Below are positions 8,151-15,521 of a stretch of 64,000 nt of DNA, piece by piece; the first letter of the stretch is position 1, and each line of letters begins with the position of its first letter. The position numbers and the translations under genes are program-made. Origin of the DNA: Pseudomonas putida. Its GTDB lineage: Bacteria > Pseudomonadota > Gammaproteobacteria > Pseudomonadales > Pseudomonadaceae. The notes beneath the pieces were generated by a model. The model was given only the letters and a program-made list of their open reading frames with translations. It was not told the DNA's origin and searched no databases. The stretch covers positions 3,587,501-3,651,500 of the forward strand of contig NZ_CP018846.1 in the NCBI RefSeq assembly GCF_002025705.1. Direction: 5' to 3'.

Positions 8151-9338
8151 TTATTTGCTTCTTGGCTGGTAGAAGAGCGCATCGAGCATAGCTGCTCTAG
8201 CGTTCCATGCTTTCAGGGCGAGCCCTGATGGCGGGGCTGCAGATCTCCACCACGGTGCATCCATGATCCGCTCAATGACCTCATCCCAGTATCGCAGGTA
8301 GTCCAGTTGGTCAGGTCGAACCAGTCCAACATCTCTGGCCAATAGTTTTCGATTAGCGCTGTCGACACAAAGAAACTGATCAGGTCGTTTCATGCTGAGC
8401 AAGCGTGTAGCCGTACCGATTCCGTCACGCCCATCAGGGAAAGCACTGCGGTAATGTGCGATGAATTTGTTGAACTGCGCCTTGGTGACGGTGCCTTTTT
8501 CAGGAATATGCTCCAGGGCTCTCGACAAAGGCTCGGGCCTTTCTATAACCACATTCTTGTAAACACCTGCGCCCCGCATCGAACCAAACCAAGCAGCAGA
8601 TGCCATGACTTTATTTGGCAAACCCGCAATTGCCCTTCGTGTGTCTCCATCAAGGTCTTGGAAGGTTGGAGCACTGGCGAAAGCAACCTTGATTTGATCC
8701 AGAAATGCCAAGCGCTCGTTGAAGCCGTGTTGCTTGTCCTCTTTCAGCAACACCAGATAGCTTTCCCAGTCCAACGTCATAACGCTAGAGTCAATGGCCG
8801 CCTTACCTGCAGCTCGCTCTCCATAAAGGTCCATCAGTTTATCAAGCTGAGGTTTCCTCGCGTCTCGAATGGCCTGATACCGTTTTGCGTCATCTTCGGT
8901 TACGACGCGCGCGTTCTGGCTATACCCTTCGATAAGACTCTGAATTTCCTGGATATTCAGACCGTCTCGGTGAGTTATCAATGTACTGAGTTCCGTATTT
9001 TTGCCCAGCGCACCAGCAGTCAGATTCGCACTACCAATGATGGCTTCCCAGCTGTTATCACTGCGGAAAAGGAAAACCTTTGGGTGGAAAACGCCGTCAG
9101 GCTGCATCACGAATTTGACGTGTTCGAAGCCTGCGAAATCCAACAGTACTTGAGCGTCAGTCTGGTAGAAATGAATGCCCACCACACCGCTGCGGATCTT
9201 CGTCTTATTTTTGATTAAAGCGTTATAGACATCAGTGGTTGCTGATGCCCAAGCAACGCCGAAGGAAATGGAGTCGTGGCCTTCGATGAGACGTTTGAGA
9301 TGCGCTTGCAGCGCATTTGCGGTACTGATGAGTTCCAT
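8151..9338 (-). CDS. phospholipase D-like domain protein, putative nuclease
   Basis: A 395-residue protein with one recognisable PLD/HKD-type active site: H85-x-K87 in FHPKVFLF and downstream SANLTAGAL at 103-111. That pairing is typical of PLD-superfamily nucleases such as those encoded with helicases or restriction systems. The C-terminal two-thirds (about 150-395) is not assigned; it contains a Trp-rich tail near DAPWWRS. The ATG at 9338 is preferred over an upstream TTG at 9347. One HKD half suggests the enzyme works as a dimer (known for Nuc-type proteins). It has its own terminator and no close operon partner. A helicase, common beside such genes, is absent here. 9339-9570 upstream is gene-free. 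Confidence 0.75.
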   Translation of the reverse strand: MELISTANALQAHLKRLIEGHDSISFGVAWASATTDVYNALIKNKTKIRSGVVGIHFYQTDAQVLLDFAGFEHVKFVMQPDGVFHPKVFLFRSDNSWEAIIGSANLTAGALGKNTELSTLITHRDGLNIQEIQSLIEGYSQNARVVTEDDAKRYQAIRDARKPQLDKLMDLYGERAAGKAAIDSSVMTLDWESYLVLLKEDKQHGFNERLAFLDQIKVAFASAPTFQDLDGDTRRAIAGLPNKVMASAAWFGSMRGAGVYKNVVIERPEPLSRALEHIPEKGTVTKAQFNKFIAHYRSAFPDGRDGIGTATRLLSMKRPDQFLCVDSANRKLLARDVGLVRPDQLDYLRYWDEVIERIMDAPWWRSAAPPSGLALKAWNARAAMLDALFYQPRSK

Positions 9339-9570
9339 AGCATCCAAATTGAAATTGTCGAAAGAGCGGTCTTATCCAAGTCTACCGGCCTTTGATGCCA
9401 TAGCGCCATCATCACTAAGTGGAATCGCACCCGCTCAATGCACATCAACGACTAGCTTCGACAGGCTGATGACGACCAAACATGCGGTTCGCTTTATGGT
9501 GGCTGTGTGAGGGGCACCTCGTGTGCGCCGGCTTGGCCTTCATCGGACTGCCAACCCATGCACAGCTGCA

Positions 9571-10713
9571 CTACCTGAAATGCTCACGGAAACTGGCTCT
9601 GAAATCCAGCGGCTTTAAGTACAACTGGCTAGATAAATCGCCCCGCAGAATGAAAAGCCTCGGCTCGCCGCTAAGCTGGAAAACCCGGTAGAGATAAAAC
9701 TGATCCCCAGCCTCCGCAGAAAATTCCAGCTCATTGTGGCTAACGACAAACGATGACGCGATCCCCCCATTCGTGGCCTTCACTTCGATGTAGCGATGGA
9801 GAACATCGCTATCAAACGAGAGGATATCGAAGCCAGCGCCATCTCCTTGATTCTCCGAGATCCACTCCAATTTCTGAAACAGCTCAGGATGACCCATTTC
9901 GGTAAGCCGGTGCTGCTCGTAGCCAATCACCCAATGCTCTCCCAATCGTCCAAGCTTGCGATTTGCTTCGTCTCGAGCAGCATAGTCAAATTTGCGCGGT
10001 AGACGTTGTCGCGAACGTGTCGACGAAACGAGCTTTTGCCGCTCCTCCATCACTGGAGATTCCACCAACACCGCAGAGTAGGATTTCTGTGCCGGAATCT
10101 TCACCTCTTCCAGCCTATCGACGATCTTGCTCACTTCTGCCGAATGTAGAAATACGTAATCCTGGACAGCTTTGCGCAATAGCAATTGACTGTTACCACG
10201 CGGTTTGTAGCCTTGGATGAAAGGCAAGCCCATACCGTTGAGAACAGCACTGATGTTCTGGTGTTTAAGTTCGACCGCACCCTTGCTTCGCTCTTTTAAC
10301 TGCTTGCGGAGAGCCTCGTTGTGCTCGGACTTGTTGTAGGGCGAACCGTCAGCTTCCAAACGGAGCATTTCGAAATAGTCCACGACGGTGGAGTGAACCT
10401 CTTCTTCTGTCCAATCCTCCCCCGCTCGAAGAATCTCGAAACCCAAAGCCCGAAGCAGCGGAACCACGGTCATTTCACCGCCAGAGAAATGCTCAGCTCT
10501 GAGCACTCCTTGACTTGGAAATTGTTTTCCGAAAGCAACACCCACGATAGCTTTGGAGTCGCATGGCTCCCCGGTTCGGGGGTTTCGAACCATGTAGTCT
10601 CTAGATTTACCGAAGCCATAGCGTCTGAGAAACGCCACTCGCCCCAGGTGCGAAAATTCGTCCATTGCGGCTTGAACGGCGGCGGGACTTTTCAATTGGG
10701 AAAGGTGAGGCAC
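9571..10713 (-). CDS. predicted restriction-type endonuclease: ScoMcrA-like N-terminus plus DUF3883
   Basis: A 380-residue protein in three parts. Residues about 10-95 match the N-terminal head seen in ScoMcrA-like proteins (LGR.AFL.RYGFG.SRDY and CDSKAIVGVAFG). Residues about 105-190 carry YFEMLRLE, PYNKSEHNEALR and KHQNISAVLNGMGLP, a module common at the front of putative HNH or type IV restriction proteins. The C-terminus (about 250-365) is DUF3883, with WISENQGDGAGFDI followed by YIEVKAT, giving the D296...E310-x-K312 pattern of the PD-(D/E)XK nuclease fold. The start is GTG with AAGGA about ten bases upstream. Function in restricting modified or foreign DNA is inferred. It stands alone on the minus strand within the defence-like stretch. 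Confidence 0.8.
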   Translation of the reverse strand: MPHLSQLKSPAAVQAAMDEFSHLGRVAFLRRYGFGKSRDYMVRNPRTGEPCDSKAIVGVAFGKQFPSQGVLRAEHFSGGEMTVVPLLRALGFEILRAGEDWTEEEVHSTVVDYFEMLRLEADGSPYNKSEHNEALRKQLKERSKGAVELKHQNISAVLNGMGLPFIQGYKPRGNSQLLLRKAVQDYVFLHSAEVSKIVDRLEEVKIPAQKSYSAVLVESPVMEERQKLVSSTRSRQRLPRKFDYAARDEANRKLGRLGEHWVIGYEQHRLTEMGHPELFQKLEWISENQGDGAGFDILSFDSDVLHRYIEVKATNGGIASSFVVSHNELEFSAEAGDQFYLYRVFQLSGEPRLFILRGDLSSQLYLKPLDFRASFREHFR

Positions 10714-10936
10714 TGGCTGTGCGTCCTTGCGATTATTTTCGCAGCCACTCTCAGCTTTTTCCTACGAAAAATCAAGCCGCATCAGGCCTCTAAGGCTGCT
10801 GTTAAAAGAAAGCTCGCCTGCTGCAACCCTTTGTATAGTTTCGGGAGCAATCGTCGATGACGGCACGAACACCAATGACTTAGTCCAAGAAAGTCATGGG
10901 GCGTCCTTACACCCAAATGGAGAACGCATTTTGAAA

Positions 10937-11550
10937 AGATGTATCCGTGGTTCGGTCGCACGGCGCCGCTAGTTCGAGCAGAGCACGAAGCGTCGAAATA
11001 GTCGAATCGAAGGCTCGCCGCCTACTGCCGACTGAACGTGAAAGCCATCGACAAGTGGCGATCACATAATAAGCGCTCCATATACAGGGTGGGTTATATA
11101 GAGCGTTTACCGACCAAGCGCAATGGTGCTGAGTCTCTACGTCAGGTTGTGCAGGCGTTTCCGCACAAGATGCACAACATCCTGACTAAAGCGCCGTAGC
11201 ATGCATCAAGCAGCCCCGATATCGCAACGGCGCGAGTAATATGCTCGATGTACACATTTTTATCGCGTCTGCAATGAGACGCCACCAAGCATCCACCGGC
11301 CAAACCTATCACCAGTGGAATAATGGCCAGGTCGAGCGCATGAACCGGACGATCAACATCACTAGGTTCAAGAGCCTTCTACAATCCAGACTTCTCGATG
11401 CAAGCGCGCATACTGGCTTTCGTGAGGGCCTTCAACTTCACCAGACATCTCAAGGCCCTGAGCTTAACGGTGATCTGTGAAACCTGGACGAAAAGTCAGG
11501 AACGACTCACTATCAATTCGCACCATTTCATTGCTGGACCATACACATAG
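10937..11550 (+). pseudogene. decayed IS481-family transposase
   Basis: Fragments of one transposase appear in different frames. HTH-like remnants (APLVRAEHEASK, then RRLAAYCRLNVKAIDKWR) lie at about 10950-11065. A catalytic-core piece, HQWNNGQVERMNRTI, lies near 11310-11354. The family C-terminus AFVRAFNFTRHLKAL...WTKSQERLTIN ends at a TAG at 11548-11550. Frame changes and a missing middle make it non-functional. No terminal repeats were found. It sits between the DUF3883 and GHKL genes and records past transposition into this stretch. Confidence 0.75.
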
Positions 11551-11617
11551 AATCCTCACGTCAAACATCAATCAAACGACAGATTCAACTCAGAACATAG
11601 CTGTTTTATGAAAAGCC

Positions 11618-13363
11618 TCAGCCTTCCTCAATCAAATGCCTCAAAATTGGAAGAACAGAATCCCTAATACTAAAAGACTCATACTTATTGACAAGCTGGA
11701 ATGCGTTGTGAGCAGCCGAATTCAGTGTGGACTTATAATTTGAGAACTTTGCAAGACTGTGCTTAATTTTGTTCTTCTGAGCCTCACCCCAAACATCATC
11801 TCGACGCTGAAGAAACAAGATGATCTCATCCATACTAGGCTCGAGACCCTTTTCTTCCTTGGAACTTAGCTTGCTTCTACCTTGTTTAGCTCGTTCTTGA
11901 TTTCGAGAATTTAATACTTCCTCCTTGAGCTCACCATATATTTCTTTTCTAACCAAGAAGCAAACAGAGCACGATTCAAAAAGCATACGCATCAAGACCA
12001 AACCAGAATACGTCATTTCGCCAAGATTAAGTCTCTTCGCTTCATGAACCAGAGCTAAATTCTTATCATTGCAATGCAACTCATCCACATCCTGCGGAAG
12101 AATTGTCATAAACTTGTTATGATCAATTTTTTCTGTCGGTTTTTTAATCGGCCCGGAGGGATTCTCTGGTTTTGGTTTTGGTTTAGGCGCAGGCTTAGCG
12201 CCAGCATTCACTCCTGGCGCAGCTGAATCTGGCCCTGGTAAATCTTGAGGCTGCCCTTCCAAAACTTCATGATTCTTTTTCTTGCTTTTAGCATCGCCAG
12301 AATTCTTCCGCCAATTCAACGCAAACTTTGCCATATCTTTAAGCGCAGCTTGATAAGCAGAATTATTTAAATCAACATCAGATTTCGTGGTATTCCAAGG
12401 AAGCCGAGATGGATCTTTACATATAAAGCTTACATGCCCAACAAAACCATAAAACTCAGTATGAAACTTTGTCAGCCAGCCCGTCTTCCATGACTTATCA
12501 GAAATCAGGACAGCACGCTCATTACAATAAATATTCCAGCCATACTCGCCAGTTAGCTGAGAATTACTAGCTTTATCATAACCTCTTTCAGCAGAAAATT
12601 TATGTTTCGAATGCTGGCCGCATTCAATGTATACCGAGATACCCTCTGAAACCTTGAAGAATTTCGAATCAGTAGCATATGGTCCATCAACCCTCAGTTT
12701 GACAAGCTGGCTTTCCACCTCCTGCTCATTGACTTCAATGATCAATTGTTTGTCAATAAATTTACCGTACCTTCTACCAATCTCCGAGATCAGATCCGCC
12801 TCAAAGTCCTCCCCAGCCATAAGTTGAGATGTTTCATTAGAGAAGGAACTGATTTTAATAGACGTACCAACCTTCCCAGTACTTGAATACTTCTCTGCAG
12901 CCAAATCCCATCCTTCTGTCTGCAGGTAGTTATCAGTATCGAGACTCAACACGCATCGTTCTAAACCGGTATCTGACTCTAAATAAGTAACCTTACCAAT
13001 CCTGAAAAGAGCTCGATTTAGACCTACACCAAAAACTCCGATTCCAAGATTATGCGCGGACCTTTCGCCAAATCTCAAAACTGATTTTTTCAGGTGCTCA
13101 GCAGCGATGCCGCCGCAATTATCACTTATTGAAAAAAAATCACCGCTAAAATTCAAACATATCTTATAGGCTTGATAGCTTTCAGGCAATGCGCCACTAT
13201 CCGCCCCTGACTGAATTCTAGACATTGTATTACGAGCAGCATCGATTGAATTATCGATCAAGTCAAAAATACAAGCCTGTATCGAGATATCGCGAGTCAA
13301 ACTATCTACAACAACAGCTTTGCTCGGCCGTGTATCAATTGAAATTTTTTCTGGGGCGGACAT
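11618..13363 (-). CDS. GHKL (Hsp90/MutL/MORC-like) ATPase with C-terminal helical domain
   Basis: A 581-residue ATPase. The Bergerat-fold motifs are clear: N-box DLIDNSIDAA at 34-43, G1 SDNCGGI at 80-86 and G2 GIGVFGVGLNRALF at 107-120. An S5-like region appears to follow (to about 350), then a Lys/Pro-rich linker (about 360-420), then an all-helical domain (about 455-581) with an N-x-x-x-H-N motif (NSAAHNAF) reminiscent of HEPN-like helical domains. The ATG at 13363 has GGAG eight bases upstream. It lies 19 bp downstream of the methyltransferase and must be co-transcribed with it. Base composition is much more AT-rich than the neighbouring core genes, indicating transfer. MutL/MORC-like ATPases beside DNA methyltransferases are known from restriction-modification loci; the specific role here is inferred. 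Confidence 0.85.
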   Translation of the reverse strand: MSAPEKISIDTRPSKAVVVDSLTRDISIQACIFDLIDNSIDAARNTMSRIQSGADSGALPESYQAYKICLNFSGDFFSISDNCGGIAAEHLKKSVLRFGERSAHNLGIGVFGVGLNRALFRIGKVTYLESDTGLERCVLSLDTDNYLQTEGWDLAAEKYSSTGKVGTSIKISSFSNETSQLMAGEDFEADLISEIGRRYGKFIDKQLIIEVNEQEVESQLVKLRVDGPYATDSKFFKVSEGISVYIECGQHSKHKFSAERGYDKASNSQLTGEYGWNIYCNERAVLISDKSWKTGWLTKFHTEFYGFVGHVSFICKDPSRLPWNTTKSDVDLNNSAYQAALKDMAKFALNWRKNSGDAKSKKKNHEVLEGQPQDLPGPDSAAPGVNAGAKPAPKPKPKPENPSGPIKKPTEKIDHNKFMTILPQDVDELHCNDKNLALVHEAKRLNLGEMTYSGLVLMRMLFESCSVCFLVRKEIYGELKEEVLNSRNQERAKQGRSKLSSKEEKGLEPSMDEIILFLQRRDDVWGEAQKNKIKHSLAKFSNYKSTLNSAAHNAFQLVNKYESFSIRDSVLPILRHLIEEG

Positions 13364-13382
13364 TTACAGCACTCCATGCTTC

Positions 13383-14537
13383 CTAAGCTGCAGATTTGTT
13401 TTCTATTATGAGCATTGCTTTTAAGATAACCGACATAACAGAGAAAGAAACAAGGGGGGAGACGCTGTTTCCTATCATCCTAAAACTATGCCATTTAGTA
13501 GGGTGGAAGACATACCAATCTGGAAACCCTTGTAGGCGAGCTGCCTCTCGAACGGTAATAACTCTACCGAACTCAGGATGGAGAGGACGAACCGCTTGAA
13601 ATGAGCCCTTATCACTACCTGTACCCGCTCTCAATGTAGGACTCAACCCCTCCCAAGCTAAGCGATAAGACTTACTTATCGGGTCTGCTTTCCCCGGCGG
13701 TGTTGAGGCATAACGTTGAGCTACAACATCAGTATGCTTAGTCTCCGCCAGCCCAGAGACTTGACCTAGCCTAAGTTTCTGTAGCGACTCCTTCCAACCC
13801 AGTCCTTTAACACGAGGAACCTTACGCATTTTCTTTGCGTATTCAGAAATTTTCACAGCCGGGTTGATTGAATACTCACTCCAATGATATGTATTTTCTT
13901 TTGAAGAGGATATAGGTCGAGGCAAGTCTGAAATCGCTTGCTTAACAGTTGTATGAGCAAATACTTTCCCTTTTTCAAAGTCCCCCAAGGATAAAGCATT
14001 CATTTCATCTGACCTATAACCTACAACTAAAACTCGATATCTATTGGTAGGTGCCCCATAATCAGCGGCATTGATAACAAAAGGCCCCAAGATAGTATAA
14101 ATATCTGAAACTTGAGCCATCCCTGCTTCTAGGATTTCAATACCATCCTCATCCAGAATCCCCTCAACATTCTCCATAACGAAAAATTTTGGGCCTAATT
14201 CTTTCACATGCCTAAAATAGTGAAAAATCAGACTATTTCTTGGATCATCTTTTTGGCGTTTTCCGATTCGACTAAAACCTTGGCAAGGAGGGCCACCTAT
14301 AATGCCATCGGGACGCCTGTTGCCTATAATTTCTCGCCAATCGGAGAGAGTTATATCAGCAACGTTCCCTTCAAGTGTTCTTGTGAGGGGGTAATTTTTC
14401 TTGTAGCTTGACTGGATATCAGGATCAATATCAACGGCAACAAGTGCGTCAAAACCAGCAAGCTTTGCCCCAAGAGAAAAGCCCCCACAGCCACAAAATA
14501 GATCAATTATCGTTGGTGGCTCTAATTCAGAGTTCAT
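13383..14537 (-). CDS. DNA (cytosine-5-)-methyltransferase
   Basis: A 384-residue C5-cytosine methyltransferase using S-adenosylmethionine. The conserved motifs are in order: I DLFCGCGGFSLG (12-23), IV GGPPCQGFS with catalytic Cys85, VI MENVEG (121-126), VIII TNRYRVLVVGYR (164-175), IX SPTLRAGTG and X GNSVSP (356-361). The target-recognition region between VIII and IX is about 130 residues, so only one specificity is expected. The ATG at 14537 is chosen because the N-terminus then fits the family; the ribosome-binding site (GGGGGG) is unusual. It is upstream member of a two-gene unit with the GHKL ATPase. It is AT-rich and probably horizontally acquired. No classical cognate type II endonuclease is adjacent. 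Confidence 0.93.
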   Translation of the reverse strand: MNSELEPPTIIDLFCGCGGFSLGAKLAGFDALVAVDIDPDIQSSYKKNYPLTRTLEGNVADITLSDWREIIGNRRPDGIIGGPPCQGFSRIGKRQKDDPRNSLIFHYFRHVKELGPKFFVMENVEGILDEDGIEILEAGMAQVSDIYTILGPFVINAADYGAPTNRYRVLVVGYRSDEMNALSLGDFEKGKVFAHTTVKQAISDLPRPISSSKENTYHWSEYSINPAVKISEYAKKMRKVPRVKGLGWKESLQKLRLGQVSGLAETKHTDVVAQRYASTPPGKADPISKSYRLAWEGLSPTLRAGTGSDKGSFQAVRPLHPEFGRVITVREAARLQGFPDWYVFHPTKWHSFRMIGNSVSPLVSFSVMSVILKAMLIIENKSAA

Positions 14538-14564
14538 TTGCCCCCCAAAAATTACAAATAGGGA

Positions 14565-14594
14565 ATGATAGCAAGAAGCTATACTTGAATTCAA
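14565..14594 (-). promoter_or_regulatory. sigma70-like promoter overlapped by an inverted repeat, upstream of the methyltransferase
   Basis: On the minus strand TTGAAT (14594-14589) and TATCAT (14570-14565) are separated by 18 bases and lie about 28-57 bp before the methyltransferase start. An inverted repeat ATAGC-N5-GCTAT (14568-14582) covers the -10 region and could be an operator. Confidence 0.45.
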
Positions 14595-14640
14595 TTAGAA
14601 ATATTTAGAATGTTGTATTCGGAGTTAGTATCCGCAAAAC

Positions 14641-14674
14641 AAAAAAGCCCAGTCGTCACCGACTGGGCTTTTTT
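14641..14674 (-). terminator. intrinsic terminator of tRNA-Pro
   Basis: Perfect 15-base arms (AAAAAAGCCCAGTCG and its complement) around a 4-base loop give a GC stem with T-tract on the minus strand, 10 bp past the tRNA 3' end. It is symmetrical and may also stop + strand transcription. Confidence 0.85.
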
Positions 14675-14684
14675 GTTTCAATAA

Positions 14685-14761
14685 TGGTCGGGACGGAGTG
14701 ATTCGAACACTCGACCCCTTGCACCCCATGCAAGTGCGCTACCGGGCTGCGCTACGCCCCG
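14685..14761 (-). tRNA. tRNA-Pro (GGG anticodon)
   Basis: A 77-nt tRNA with an acceptor stem opening CGGGGCG, anticodon stem CTTGC/GCAAG with loop ATGGGGT (anticodon GGG), T-arm GTTCGAATC and encoded CCA. Its 3' end faces the accessory stretch at 6.7-14.6 kb, the usual geometry for island insertion at a tRNA. No second copy of the 3' end and no integrase are seen in the window. Confidence 0.95.
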
Positions 14762-14877
14762 ACTGGGCTTGAAGCATGTTCTCAATCCTGCCGAGAACGT
14801 TGAAGAATGTACCCTAACCTCCTGATAAATGAAACCTTTTTCTAAAAAAAAATTTTCCATCCATCAAAACCGCAAGG

Positions 14878-15234
14878 TCATTTCTTCAACACCACCAACA
14901 CATCCTCCAACTCGACAATCATCTGCCGAATCAGCTGCTTGTACTGGCTCGATTCATCCTTCACCTCATCACTGGAGAGCCGCAACCGCGCCCCGCCAAT
15001 GGTAAATCCCTGGTCATAAAGCAGCGCGCGAATCTGGCGAATCATCAGCACATCTTGCCGCTGATAATACCGCCGGTTCCCCCGCCGCTTCACAGGGTTG
15101 AGCTGAGGAAACTCCTGCTCCCAATACCGCAGCACGTGTGGCTTCACGGCACACAACTCGCTCACTTCACCAATGGTGAAGTAGCGTTTGCCCGGTATGG
15201 GGGGCAGTTCGTCGTTATGGCTTGGTTCCAGCAT
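14878..15234 (-). CDS. MerR-family transcriptional regulator
   Basis: A 118-residue MerR-type regulator. The winged-helix domain (about 20-90) carries [26 protein letters not shown] and RRYYQRQDV, and the C-terminus is a short helix for dimerisation. There are no effector cysteines, so the signal is unknown. The ATG at 15234 overlaps the end of ihfA by 20 bp, and this ihfA-merR overlap is the familiar Pseudomonas arrangement; it suggests translational coupling in the pheST-ihfA operon. A TTG at 15243 is a less likely start. Confidence 0.9.
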
Positions 15235-15517
15235 AGGCCTCAACCCGGGCCTTCAACTTCTGCCCTGGACGAAAGGTGACGACGCGCCGTGCAGTGATCG
15301 GGATCTCTTCCCCTGTCTTGGGGTTGCGGCCCGGCCGCTGGCGTTTGTCGCGAAGGTCGAAGTTGCCGAAACCGGACAACTTGACCTGCTCGTTCTCTTC
15401 AAGTGCGTGCCGAATTTCTTCAAAAAACAGCTCGACCAGCTCCTTGGCCTCACGCTTGTTAAGCCCCAGCTCCTCGTACAGCCTTTCGGCCATCTCAGCT
15501 TTCGTCAGAGCACCCAT
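15215..15517 (-). CDS. ihfA: integration host factor subunit alpha
   Basis: A 100-residue nucleoid protein starting [20 protein letters not shown]. The DNA-bending arm contains [18 protein letters not shown], where the Pro residue intercalates in IHF. It pairs with IhfB to bend DNA at specific sites in replication, recombination and sigma54 transcription. It follows pheT by four bases, as in many gammaproteobacteria, and overlaps the merR gene downstream. Confidence 0.97.
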
Positions 15518-15521
15518 GCCG

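Noticed and set aside
14641..14761. tRNA-Pro as a proven island attachment site
   Set aside because: No second copy of the tRNA 3' end and no integrase in the window, so only a hotspot is claimed.
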